The notes beneath the pieces are model-generated. The model saw only the letters and a program-made list of their open reading frames with translations. It was not told the DNA's origin and ran no database searches. Positions 36,201 through 44,944 of a stretch of 64,000 nucleotides of DNA are shown one piece after another. The DNA is taken from contig OZ024889.1 in assembly GCA_964017195.1 (NCBI GenBank), forward strand, positions 63,127,858-63,191,857, given 5' to 3'. The DNA comes from Siderastrea radians. Lineage: Eukaryota > Cnidaria > Anthozoa > Scleractinia > Rhizangiidae. The translations under genes and the position numbers were made by a program. Numbering within the stretch: position 1 is the stretch's first letter; each line of letters opens with the position of its first letter.

Positions 36201-37054
36201 ATTACCAACCAACAAAAATATTCACTTGGTTTGTGGAGCAAGTGACTGAAGCTCGTAGAACTGGAGATAAAGAAAAAAGTAAGGCGCTGCTGGCTGAGGT
36301 ATTCAAACTGTTAGGAAATAGTGGGTATGGAAAGCTTATCGAAGCCTTGGAGAGGCAAACAAACGTTATTTACACCAAAGACGAAAAGGTTGTCGACAGA
36401 GCCTTGCGAAGCGCATATTTCAGTGATCTTGACGAAATTGGGGAAGCGTATGAGCTGGAAAGTAGAAAGCCAAGGATTACAATAAGAAGACCATTTCAGG
36501 TTGGAATTGCTGTATATCAATTGGCTAAACTTCGAATGCTTGAATTCTATTATGATTTTCTTGACAGATATTTTGATAGAAAAGATTTCGAATTGATTCA
36601 GATGGACACAGACAGCAATTACATGGCAATCAGCGCTGAAAAGTTGGAAGACATTGTCAAACCAGAGTTAAAAGAAGACTTTGAGGCAAAAAAGAAAAAT
36701 TGGTTAGCTTGGGACAAATGGAGCAGTCGTACACCAAGCCTTTTTAAACTTGAATTTCAAGGTAGAAAAATGATTGCTCTTTGTTCGAAATGTTATTTCG
36801 GTGAAGAATATGATTGTAAAAAAAATAAATTAAGCACGAAAGGGGTGTCGAAGAAACAAAACGAGATCACGGCGCAGCGTTTTGAGAAAGCTTTGGAAGG
36901 AAGCAAGGACATAGCAACTAATAGAGGTTTCAGGATGCGGAACGGGCAGATTGTCACTTACGAACAGCAGAAGCTGGGGTTGAGCGCTTACTATGACAAA
37001 CGCTGGGTATTGGAAGACGGTATTCACACAGAACCGATCGAGTTTCATTGTTAG
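33187..37054 (+). pseudogene. pPolB: Protein-primed DNA polymerase B of Polinton, two frameshifts and one in-frame stop
   Basis: The total span of about 1,290 codons suits a Polinton PolB. The N-terminal part (33187-34878) has a TIR-encoded leader, a C2H2-type finger (YACVHC...HLQRHTQTC), and a Vsr/PD-(D/E)XK-like segment (VDGY...VFQYHGCHWHGC) typical of this family. The frame shifts near 34830-34860. The exonuclease segment follows (GFNSGRYDLNL), then an in-frame TAA at 35316-35318 with coding sense continuing in the same frame. Pol motif A is YDANALYLS (about 35828). After another shift near 36095-36102 come motif B (KLLGNSGYG) and motif C (MDTDS). All catalytic motifs survive, so decay is recent, or the indels are assembly errors; the TAA is not explained by an indel. 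The stop overlaps the convergent integrase stop. Confidence 0.92.
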
Positions 37055-38051
37055 ATTGCCGGTGGTAGTTGTGTATCTGGAGGGACAACCAAAAGCTCTT
37101 CGCGGACAAACCAGCGTTTTGGTCCGTCGAACAAATAATAGATAACCGGTGCGTCTGGTTTTATCATAATTTTTTCAATCTCGTACACATTCAAAGACCA
37201 GATTGGGTCGGTAGCTCTTCGTCGACCACCTTCAAGTTCACCTGGTTGATAAAGATAGCGAACACTCAAACCGGAGGGGAGCTTTTTTTCGTTTACACCA
37301 ACGGGTCTCAAATAAGGTGTCGAGGGTTTGGATGGAACAGTTTTCTTTTTTATGGCATCAACAGGTTTTTGACCAGTAAGTCGAGTGACTTCCTTATTCA
37401 AAGCTGAAATAACAGCGGGCAGTCGGGCCACCCATTCAGTCGATCTTTTATCATCTGGGAGGCGCATTTCAACCCCATATTGGTGTCCAAACAGTCGTTC
37501 AGCCAGGGTGCGGTTGAATCTTTCAACGATAGCTTGATCACGGTGAATATCCACACGACCACGTCTAACCTCAACATTATGTTTCGAAAGAAGTTGATTC
37601 ACAACGCCCATAAACTCACGACCAGGATCGACCTGAAGCAGTTTCGGCACTTCAAAGGACCACGACTATAAATCCGTTCCAGAGCAGTTGCAACTTCCTT
37701 AGCCTCTTTTGTGGTCAACGGTTCGGCTTCTTTGTATCGAGAGGCCACATCTACCACTGTGAGAGCATATTTAAAAGTTTTACGGGAGCGTGGTGGGCGA
37801 TCGTGTGGGAGATACAGAAGATCGGCTTGGTGAACTTTGTTTGTAACAGGAACATCAAATTTCGGTCTTGGAATATAACGTGGGGCTGGTAAATAAACCT
37901 GCCAAAGAGCTTGCTTCATCAACCAGTTTTGAGCCACATCTTCCGAAACTTTCGCTGCCTGGGCTAATTTCTTAATTGCTGCAAACCCTTTCCAATACCC
38001 TTGCGGACTGTAATAGATTTTTGTCAACTTATTGTAAATACGTGAGCTCAT
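37051..38051 (-). pseudogene. INT: Retroviral-type integrase of Polinton, one frameshift
   Basis: The start is the ATG at 38051, just inside a TATA-like palindrome. The N-terminal 60 residues look like a helix-turn-helix region rather than an HHCC finger. The catalytic core shows D in VHQADLLYLPHD, D in LLQVDPGREF and E in IVERFNRTLAERL, the DDE triad. A one-base shift near 37640-37660 splits the first Asp from the other two. The C-terminal VIYYLFDGPKRWFVREEL resembles the chromo/SH3-like end of these integrases. It would insert the element and make short target duplications. It converges on PolB with stop codons overlapping at 37051-37054. Confidence 0.9.
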
Positions 38052-38073
38052 TGTATACTATACACAATAAAAA
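38052..38073. promoter_or_regulatory. 22-bp divergent promoter between integrase and zinc-ribbon genes
   Basis: Only 22 bases separate the two start codons. They contain TGTATACTATACA, which reads as a TATA-like motif on both strands. Confidence 0.55.
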
Positions 38074-38617
38074 ATGGACGACCCGTTTGGTTGTTTGCAA
38101 GGTGAGAAAATTTCGTCGAAAATGATTAAAGAAATGTTGCAAAAAAAAAATAAATTCATACCCATTATCAAAAAAAATTTATCGTTGTTCTTCATGCGAG
38201 GAGCAATTAATTTATGTGGTGAATGAGTTCTGTCGTGCATGTCCAAAATGTGGTAGAGCGTCTGATTTTGATGATGAACAGTTTCAAGAAGAAAATCGGG
38301 AAAGAATTTTCACTACAACTAATTTTCATTTAAAAAGTGTTTTACGGAAATTTAAAATTAACCAAATGTTTTCTTTCAGTGAGGTAGATTTTCTTGGTAA
38401 CGTTATTGCTCAATTTCAGAAGATGTCCGGCAAGCCAGTAAACTACCCCTGTTTTCTTTACAATTATTTTGAAATAGTACCTTCTGAATGCTGGCCAAAG
38501 AAAAAAGAAATTATGGAATCTATTTCAAATCACCTTCCAAAAAGCTTAGAAAGTTGGCAGTACGCAAAACATGAGTTTTATAAATGGTGGTTGAAAACCA
38601 ATCAAGGTTCTTCATAA
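38074..38617 (+). pseudogene. VLTF3-like late transcription factor with zinc ribbon, one frameshift
   Basis: The ATG at 38074 opens a frame that shifts in the A-runs near 38137-38175; coding sense then continues in the frame of 38216-38617. The joined region has a zinc ribbon with CSSC and a second Cys cluster CRACPKCG. The C-terminal half has the pattern of poxvirus/NCLDV VLTF3 proteins (LRKFKI...QFQKM...NYPCFLYNYFE...W). VLTF3 proteins direct late viral transcription; here the likely targets are the capsid genes with TATA-like promoters. The family call rests on pattern resemblance. The gene is divergent from the integrase and its end overlaps the PLA2 gene end (38602). Confidence 0.6.
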
Positions 38618-39683
38618 ACATTTTCATATTTGCCTGTTTTCGGATTTTTCACCAAACGCATGACAGTACCTTTTTTTGGATGAGTCCAAAATTTCTTGCT
38701 TGTGACACCAGTTGGACCGATGAAAGCATTTTTCGCAATATCACCTGACCAATACCGATCGAAAACAGGGTTTGTGGAAGGAATAATTTTTTTTGACAAA
38801 GTTTCAGCAAAATTAACTGCTTCCAATGGTTTGCCCAAAACACCAGTCCCTTTTTGTTTTTTCAAACCCAAACCTAACTTTTGTTTTGCATTGATCGCAT
38901 TTCTTGCAACCGTATGACCCCACTGCCTTTGTTCGTAAGGAACTGCGTCAAGAGACTTCACCATTTTTTTATCCGCTTTGTTTTTACAGTTTTTGAGATT
39001 TTCACCATATTTTTTTTCACGGTTGGAACAAACATCATAATGAACATCATGTTGCATTGCAATCGCATCTGTTGCACCTGTTGGTTGTTGATATATTTCA
39101 AGAATTTCACCCGTTTCTGGATCGTATTTCACCTGCTTTTCAAGAGGATTGTATGGCCCTGTGAAATTATGTCCCGGCAATGTCCAACCTTTTTTTGGTT
39201 TCGGAAATTTTCCAATTGCTGCATGTATATCAAACCCAGCTCCATCCAAATCAGGTCTGTCAGTTTTGTAACGTTGGTTTGGTCGAACTTTAGTTGAAAG
39301 TTGATTTAACATTTCACTTCCAACTTTTTGAATAACTGGGCGGGCTTTGTCAAGAGTGTAATTTATTGCTTTCTTTTGCAGTTTTGGGTCTCTCATTGCT
39401 TCAGAAGTGTAATATGGTCCAGCTTCAACACTTTTTTTTGCAAGATATGGAATTCCTTTTGTAATTGCAAGATCACCAACTGCCATAGCAACGTCGCCAA
39501 ATATACCACTGCCCTCCGCGCGGGAGGGCTCACTCAGTTTCCCGGCAAAAAACTTGATTTCATTTTTCCACAACTTGCGCACTTTACTTTTAAGAGTTTT
39601 CGATTGTTCTTTGTGATTATAACTTTTTCGGTCCCCTTTACATTGGGTGTGTGCCGCTTTTCTTTCACACAGTACACTTCCAT
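38602..39683 (-). pseudogene. Zinc-ribbon/phospholipase A2 minor virion protein, one frameshift
   Basis: The start is the ATG at 39683, directly after TATATATATATACA, though an open frame is also seen from 39582. The first 45 codons give a small ribbon-like domain (YCVKEK...CASCGK) whose first Cys pair is reduced. A one-base shift lies near 39545-39575. The rest has GSGIFGD and a PLA2 core: Ca-binding-type loop FTGPYNPL and catalytic HD in MQHDVHYDVC. Such domains in parvovirus VP1 and related viruses act on membranes during entry; a virion location is inferred. The C-terminal 100 residues are basic and unrecognised. Confidence 0.82.
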
Positions 39684-39699
39684 TGTATATATATATATT

Positions 39700-40143
39700 T
39701 TAAGAAAAATAATTTTTCACTATTTCCTCGTTTTGAAGTAAATCGTTCGAGAACATTTTCAAAATATCGGCAAAACTTGTTCCTTTATTTCTTTCGTTTA
39801 AAAAGAGAAGGCAGTAATAACCACATCTCACACTTTTTTCCCATTGAATTTGGTTGTCATTTCTGAAAAAATGTGTCATCCCGTGCATTGACATTTCTTT
39901 TTCCCACTCCAAAGGTGGTGGAAGCCCAAATGAATCAAAATACTCGTAAGAGCCTTTTCCTTTTGGCCAACAACATACCCAGTGAGTTCCCAAACTTCCG
40001 AAATCATCCAAGTTGATAATACATGGGGAATGAAACAAAGGTTTTGTTTCGTTTCTGCTAAAAATACCTTTGATGGGAATTCGTAAAAAGTTGCACCATT
40101 TTCTCAGGTCAATGTTGGAAAGAGGTTTATCTTCAAATTTCAG
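39700..40143 (-). CDS. PRO: Adenain-like cysteine protease, no ATG start
   Basis: The frame holds the adenovirus-type protease core: His in GTHWVCCW, Asp in YEYFDSFG, Gln in IQWEK and Cys in VRCGYYCLLF. The characteristic N-terminal part (LSNIDLRKW...IINLDD) lies upstream of about 40038. No in-frame ATG exists; the frame is closed by a TAA just before an A8 tract (40144-40151), and the first possible start is the CTG at 40143. The gene overlaps the end of the pVI-like gene, which sits one frame away. It may use a non-AUG start, a frameshift from the upstream gene, or have lost a base in A8. It should cleave structural precursors in the virion. Confidence 0.85.
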   Translation of the reverse strand: MKFEDKPLSNIDLRKWCNFLRIPIKGIFSRNETKPLFHSPCIINLDDFGSLGTHWVCCWPKGKGSYEYFDSFGLPPPLEWEKEMSMHGMTHFFRNDNQIQWEKSVRCGYYCLLFLNERNKGTSFADILKMFSNDLLQNEEIVKNYFS

Positions 40144-40795
40144 TTTTTTTTAAACGATAATAATCCTCCCAAGTTCCATAAAAAGGTGGAGCTTGAATTT
40201 GCATCCCTTTACCTTTTGGTATTCCTGGTGATCGTCTTGTTCGTGGTGGTGGCGGTGGTGGTGGTTGCGTTTGCATACCTTTTCCAATTATTTTTCTGAC
40301 CAAATCAAGGGCCAAAGGTACTCCGATAGACGCCAACATACCAAGGAAACCGCCGTATTGTGCGCCGCCTCCTTTCACCAAACCTTTTCCAACAAGATAT
40401 TGTTTTGCCGCCTTTTTCTGAGCAGGAGTCATTCGCTGGACAAGTTTATAAAGCTCAATTTCTCTTGGTCTCAAACCTGCACTTGCTAATGCTCCAAGAG
40501 CTGGCTTTATCAAAGGTTTTGCCAAACCTAACATAGCAGAAAACAAATTTCCACCACGCTGCGTAGTGTTCTGAATCTGTGTCTTGCTTAATTTTATTAC
40601 CATTCCTTTCCCTTCCGCCGATCTTTCTTTCAATCGCTTGATTTTAGTTTCAGTGAGAAGAAGTTCGTCACCACGTCCAATTTGGTCTGGTTTAACTTTC
40701 CGATTGACAGCTGTTTTCGAAACATAAGCTTTTTGAAGTTTCTTTTTCTGACCATCAGTCAGCGCGATTTTAAATGGATGATAAGTTGTGCTCAT
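40133..40795 (-). CDS. Membrane-active pVI-like minor capsid protein, 220 aa
   Basis: The start is the ATG at 40795, shortly after a TATA-like AATATAATATACAC. Residues 1-75 carry two copies of an LT/LS...Q...KL type motif (ALTDGQKKKLQKAY). Two hydrophobic or amphipathic Gly/Ala-rich segments follow (LFSAMLGLAKPLIKPALGAL; FLGMLASIGVPLALDLV), each preceded by GG (QRGGN, QYGG), which could be protease sites. A Pro run and basic residues lie before the C-terminus. Adintovirus-type elements encode such a protein next to the protease; membrane lysis during entry is inferred. The frame is intact. Confidence 0.75.
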   Translation of the reverse strand: MSTTYHPFKIALTDGQKKKLQKAYVSKTAVNRKVKPDQIGRGDELLLTETKIKRLKERSAEGKGMVIKLSKTQIQNTTQRGGNLFSAMLGLAKPLIKPALGALASAGLRPREIELYKLVQRMTPAQKKAAKQYLVGKGLVKGGGAQYGGFLGMLASIGVPLALDLVRKIIGKGMQTQPPPPPPPRTRRSPGIPKGKGMQIQAPPFYGTWEDYYRLKKTEI

Positions 40796-40838
40796 CTTGT
40801 GTGTATATTATATTCAAATTTTTTTTCAATTTTTTTTC

Positions 40839-42107
40839 CTAGACAACGACAAGCTCACTGCCAATTTGTTTTAGCACGAATTCTTCTTCATTCAAAACCA
40901 AAGCGAAGATTATATAATCTTGAGCGTTTGCGACTTGATTCAGTCTGTAATGGAATTCAAGCTTTTTTGGGTCGCCTGTCACACTTTCTTCAATGTTTCG
41001 TAGATCAAAATAGATAATTGGGTATAACTTCTCAAAATTTGCAAGCTGCAGCTGAACTCCGGTATTGTAGTCGTTCTTTCTGTATCGGAAATTGATCAAA
41101 TCATTCAAAATTCTTATTTTAAAATCATGGTCGTAATCAACAAGCTCAGGGTAAAATTTTGTACCGTACTGAAGGCGGCAAGTGTCCAATCTTGCTGAGT
41201 CATCACCATCGATATCAAATGTGTCAAAGATGTAAGGGTTGTACCCGTAATCATTTTGTTTCCGAGTTTGTTGAATGAAGACAAAAACATGCTTGGGGTT
41301 TTTTACCCCCGGTGTAATTAACCACGTACCATTCGCATCCCTTCGGGCGCTGCTGCTATGCAAAGTTTCATTCAGGTATTTCCATTGGGTTGGTTTCAAG
41401 AAATTTTCATTTACCAGAGTTTGTCCTTTACCAGTAAAATGCAATTGTGGGGTCCAAAGCTCAAATTTACGAACAACAATTCTTCTAAGATCTGTGTTAT
41501 TGTTTTGGAAAATCATTTCTTGGTCATCTTGAAGTTCAATTTCAAAACCAAGTTGCATTGGTGGCATCAATTTATCGGAAAGACCTTCGAAGAAAGAGTA
41601 TCTGTTTAAAGGGATAATAGTCTGAACCATTAAGCCTCCCTGTGATAGAAGCGCCCTTGCCCGCATTCCGGCGTTTGTCGCATTGCCATCAGTGTCTGTG
41701 GTAGCGTCAGAGTCAAGATACCAAAATTGGTTTTTTGCAACACTTCTTGAAAAATCATCTGAAAAATCAAGCAGATTTTTGATGAAAATACCTTTGTGAA
41801 TATCGCTTGCCTCGTACAATTTTTTCCCTGATGAAATTACTTTCAAACTTTTGATCAATGAGAAAGAACCGTTAATAGGAGCTGATTCAGTGTCAGCAAC
41901 AACGTTACCTCCGTTTGCTTTTGTTTCAAACTTGAAATCAACTCGAAAATAAGCGTTGTACCAGTCATAAAAATTGTCTCGGTCTCTTACAGTAAATTTG
42001 TAGCCCGTCTTTGTTTGAAATTGGTTATTTCCAGGGAAGGTGAGTGGGGTGTTTAAATTAATTTGAACGTATTTTGTCTCTTTGAGGTATGGTTTACTTC
42101 TGAACAT
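40839..42107 (-). CDS. MCP: Major capsid protein (hexon-like, double jelly-roll expected)
   Basis: An open frame extends from 42158, but a TATA box (TATAAATATAATAAG) lies between its first ATG and the ATG at 42107, so 42107 is the likely start, giving 422 residues. The protein is beta-rich with no low complexity, with many aromatic turns (YDWYNAYFRVDF, PLNRYSFFEGLSDKLMPP, FELWTPQLHF, PIIYFDLRN), as expected of Polinton hexon-like capsid proteins. The position between the small basic protein and pVI-like genes fits. The double jelly-roll fold is inferred from family, not visible directly. No lesion is present. Confidence 0.82.
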   Translation of the reverse strand: MFRSKPYLKETKYVQINLNTPLTFPGNNQFQTKTGYKFTVRDRDNFYDWYNAYFRVDFKFETKANGGNVVADTESAPINGSFSLIKSLKVISSGKKLYEASDIHKGIFIKNLLDFSDDFSRSVAKNQFWYLDSDATTDTDGNATNAGMRARALLSQGGLMVQTIIPLNRYSFFEGLSDKLMPPMQLGFEIELQDDQEMIFQNNNTDLRRIVVRKFELWTPQLHFTGKGQTLVNENFLKPTQWKYLNETLHSSSARRDANGTWLITPGVKNPKHVFVFIQQTRKQNDYGYNPYIFDTFDIDGDDSARLDTCRLQYGTKFYPELVDYDHDFKIRILNDLINFRYRKNDYNTGVQLQLANFEKLYPIIYFDLRNIEESVTGDPKKLEFHYRLNQVANAQDYIIFALVLNEEEFVLKQIGSELVVV

Positions 42108-42147
42108 GTTGCAAGTGCTTATTATATTTATAGAAAAAATTTTTAAA

Positions 42148-42525
42148 TTAAATTTCATTTGCCAAAATTTGATTTAATTTCACAAGAGCGTCTGGTTTTT
42201 TTGGTGTTGGGTTTTGCAAAATATTTGCAAGTTTTTGTTTTGCGCCTTGTGACAACGGTTTTTGTTTTTTTCTCTCTTGCAATAATTTTCGTATTTGTTT
42301 TGAACCTTTTTCAACAGTAAATTCACCAACTTTCTGACCCGCCTTTTCAGCGATTGTTTTTGTGGCCTTTTCAGCAGTTTTTTTTGCAACATTCTTTACA
42401 TTGTTTTTGAGTACTTTACCAATTGTCATGAAGGTGTCACGGATCACACCCGACCCTTTGTGTTTATATCGATAACTCCCGGTTTTTTCATCAAAGTATC
42501 TTGCCCACTCGCTTGGATGATACAT
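42148..42525 (-). CDS. Small basic virion protein, 125 aa
   Basis: The start is the ATG at 42525 after GTATAATATACAATC. It is a Lys-rich protein predicted to be mostly helical, with MYHPSEWARYFDE at the N-terminus and GSGVIRDTFMTIGKVL after residue 24. The GSG motif is close to that in the PLA2 and acidic proteins, perhaps a protease site. A DNA-condensing or minor core role is possible from charge and position only. Confidence 0.6.
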   Translation of the reverse strand: MYHPSEWARYFDEKTGSYRYKHKGSGVIRDTFMTIGKVLKNNVKNVAKKTAEKATKTIAEKAGQKVGEFTVEKGSKQIRKLLQERKKQKPLSQGAKQKLANILQNPTPKKPDALVKLNQILANEI

Positions 42526-42551
42526 GATTGTATATTATACCGACAAAAACT

Positions 42552-43313
42552 TTAATCTTTTTCAATCATTAAAACCATTGCAATGTCTGTCCCATTGAGA
42601 TCCAGGATATTGTTTCTTCCATCTGTCACCCAAACCCTTATTTCATTAATATAACTTTTATTCACAGGTTGCCACTTAAGCCGACGCGGCTCTTTGTGAA
42701 ATGGATAGCTAACTTGAAGATTTGCTGTTGAGAAACTGTATAACACATCTCTTGAAATATTGTTTGTTCGGCGTGAAATAAGATCGCAGTGTAAATATAC
42801 CCAATCAACACCTCTTGTGATATTTGGAACTTTCCTTCCGACAACATCCCCCCTCAAAGTACTTTTGCCATAACCAAGCAATTCACCAAAATTTCCTTGA
42901 GAAAAGTCAAGCTCATAATCGTTATGTATCAAAGCCACAACCCTATAAATTGACATATCGAAATATATAGTGAAAATGTAATCACTGTCTTTGTTTGTCG
43001 GATCTACTTTACCGGTGTGTTGCTGAATAAATGTGTTTATTCTTTTGTAATCATACATTCCATTCGGGAAAGTTAAGGTCTTCCACGCTTGTTCTGTTTT
43101 TTTCTTCCAGCGAATTTTGTTATTATCATAACGAGAATCGATGTTGTTCCATGAGTAACTCATTGTGGTAAGTTCGTCTAAAGCGGCTTTATAGTTTCCT
43201 TTACCCAATTCGAGCGGTGGATGAAACTTCACTGTAAAATCGTGTGAAACATTCCGTTCTCCACCTCTTTCAAGTTTTGCAAGGCTTGAATCAAGCAGTA
43301 TACCAAAAACCAT
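42552..43313 (-). CDS. Penton (minor capsid) protein, 253 aa
   Basis: The open frame reaches 43373, but TTATATATAAAACA lies just upstream of the ATG at 43313, so that start is chosen. The pattern is that of Polinton/adintovirus pentons: FHPPLELGKGNYKAALDEL, SYSWNNID, an FGELLGYG turn, PNITRGVDWVYLHCDLI, and a C-terminal RVWVTDGRNNILDLNGTDIAM. A single jelly-roll is expected. It would form pentamers at the vertices. The gene is intact and follows the acidic gene by four bases. Confidence 0.82.
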   Translation of the reverse strand: MVFGILLDSSLAKLERGGERNVSHDFTVKFHPPLELGKGNYKAALDELTTMSYSWNNIDSRYDNNKIRWKKKTEQAWKTLTFPNGMYDYKRINTFIQQHTGKVDPTNKDSDYIFTIYFDMSIYRVVALIHNDYELDFSQGNFGELLGYGKSTLRGDVVGRKVPNITRGVDWVYLHCDLISRRTNNISRDVLYSFSTANLQVSYPFHKEPRRLKWQPVNKSYINEIRVWVTDGRNNILDLNGTDIAMVLMIEKD

Positions 43314-43317
43314 TGTT

Positions 43318-44265
43318 TTATATATAAGAAATAATTTTTTTCTTTTCCTTTTTATTAATTGCGCCGAGGTCAACTAGTGAATCAAGCAGAAACAATACCT
43401 GATTTTTTAGTTTTATTGAGCTGTTTCCTGCTTTTATCGATCCTAAGCTCAAATGAAGTTGATCGATCAATTTTTCAGCTTCATCATCATAGAAGCCACT
43501 TCCTTCGGTTTCCCAATCCTGTTCATAAGAGTCATCTTCATTGTCAGAAAGTTCAAAAGCAGGTCTTCGGCTCATGACAGTTTTTTCCAAAGGCGTTAGA
43601 GGTCTTTCTCTTTTTTCTTGTAAGGAAGTGGACTTCAGTCTTTTTTTCCCCTCCTGTAACCGTTTCGAAAAAAGAGATTCTTTTGTCACCCTTCTTTTTT
43701 CATCGATCCCATCTCTTATCTTTTTTAGTTCCACAATGGTTTTACCTTTCAAACCTAATTTCGATTTTCCTACTTTGTAGTTGGGATCATTTCCGTATTT
43801 CGTGATCAGCTGCTGATTGACCGTTTGCAACAGGGTTGATTGGTGTTGATATTCAGGCTCAACCGGTCCCGGTTGAGCCCACTCTTTTCTTTTGGATGTT
43901 TCTTCCATCAGCGGTGGGGGTGGTGGTGGAAAATCATCACCATCATCATCATCATCATCATATGGTGGTGGTGGTGATGATGATGGTGTTGGTGCATCCG
44001 GTCTGAATTCATCACCAAATGGGTAAGTTTCGTCAAATTCATCCATTGTGTAATCAGGAACTTCCTGCTCCTCTTCTTCCTCTTCTTCCACAGTGGTGCT
44101 GCTCTTATCAAGTCTTTTTGTGATTGGTTTAAAAAACTCTTCTCCTGTAAGCTGTCCAAACTCTTTGTTTATTTTATCCATTCTGAATTTTTGGTGAATT
44201 TCTTCTGTTTGTTCGTCAAGATTCAACTTTTCTTTTGCCTTTTGACGCCAATTTTTCATTGACAT
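43318..44265 (-). CDS. Acidic/basic structural protein of Polinton, 315 aa
   Basis: The start is the ATG at 44265. The N-terminus is helical with GEEFFKPITKRLDK. A middle region is very acidic and Pro-rich (Glu and Asp runs from GAT/GAG repeats, residues about 58-118). A basic helical part and a C-terminal domain (LHLSLGSIKAGNSSIKLKNQ) follow. EGSGFYDDEAEKL is another GSG site. The C-terminal pattern is common among Polinton structural proteins of unknown role; scaffold or core function is a guess. The frame is intact. Confidence 0.65.
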   Translation of the reverse strand: MSMKNWRQKAKEKLNLDEQTEEIHQKFRMDKINKEFGQLTGEEFFKPITKRLDKSSTTVEEEEEEEQEVPDYTMDEFDETYPFGDEFRPDAPTPSSSPPPPYDDDDDDGDDFPPPPPPLMEETSKRKEWAQPGPVEPEYQHQSTLLQTVNQQLITKYGNDPNYKVGKSKLGLKGKTIVELKKIRDGIDEKRRVTKESLFSKRLQEGKKRLKSTSLQEKRERPLTPLEKTVMSRRPAFELSDNEDDSYEQDWETEGSGFYDDEAEKLIDQLHLSLGSIKAGNSSIKLKNQVLFLLDSLVDLGAINKKEKKKIISYI

Positions 44266-44299
44266 ATTTCCAGCGTTAATATATAGAAGCGAAAAAAAA

Positions 44300-44944
44300 A
44301 TGAAGATTCCAAATTATGACCCAGGTTCTTCTAAGAGTAACTACAAACAAGGTCACCCTTGCATGCCAGCAGATGTTTTTCGGATGTTAATTTGTGGGCC
44401 CAGTAATTCTGGTAAAACAAACACATTACTGCATATGCTTTATGAGTTGTTAGAGTATGATAAAATTTACCTATTTTCAAAGAACCTGCACCAGAACAAA
44501 TACCAGGATCTTTTGCAGGAGTTTGCAAAACGAATCAACCCCAAGGTTGGTTACGAGGTTATTGAGGCTTATGGTGATGAAATTATTCCACTCGAAGAAC
44601 TTCCGACGGACAACCAAAAAATAGTTGTTTTTGACGATCTTGTTTGTGAAAGCAACCAAAACAGCATAATTAACTATTTCATCAACGGGCGGCACAGAAA
44701 CTGCTGCGTTATTTACCTCACTCAAACGTTTTACAAGGTGCCGAAAAACATCCGTGATAACTGCAGCCATTTTTGTATTTTTAGATTTCTTCCAAAAGAA
44801 AACAAACGGATTGCAGACGAGATAGGTGTGGATCATAACGCTTTAGATCGCGCCACCGATAAAAAATATTCTTTCTTTTACTATGACAAACCCCAGAAAT
44901 TAATGAAAAAAAATTTGATGAAGATATATAATGGGCTATATTAA
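44300..44944 (+). CDS. FtsK/HerA-type genome packaging ATPase, 214 aa
   Basis: Walker A is [10 protein letters not shown] (residues about 33-42) and Walker B is IVVFDDLV (about 113-120), followed by the [21 protein letters not shown] sensor region typical of A32-like packaging ATPases. Length is normal for Polintons. It is divergent from the acidic gene with 34 bp between starts, including TTAATATATAG. It would pump DNA into the capsid. No lesion. Confidence 0.92.
   Translation: MKIPNYDPGSSKSNYKQGHPCMPADVFRMLICGPSNSGKTNTLLHMLYELLEYDKIYLFSKNLHQNKYQDLLQEFAKRINPKVGYEVIEAYGDEIIPLEELPTDNQKIVVFDDLVCESNQNSIINYFINGRHRNCCVIYLTQTFYKVPKNIRDNCSHFCIFRFLPKENKRIADEIGVDHNALDRATDKKYSFFYYDKPQKLMKKNLMKIYNGLY

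Noticed and set aside
40141..40155. A programmed -1 frameshift heptamer (A AAA AAC) joining the pVI-like gene to the protease
   Set aside because: The heptamer is present, but the protease frame is +1 relative to the upstream gene, so a -1 slip would not reach it.
43900..44000. GAT/CAC trinucleotide microsatellite as a non-coding repeat
   Set aside because: It lies in the intact acidic Polinton gene and encodes Asp and Pro runs in frame.
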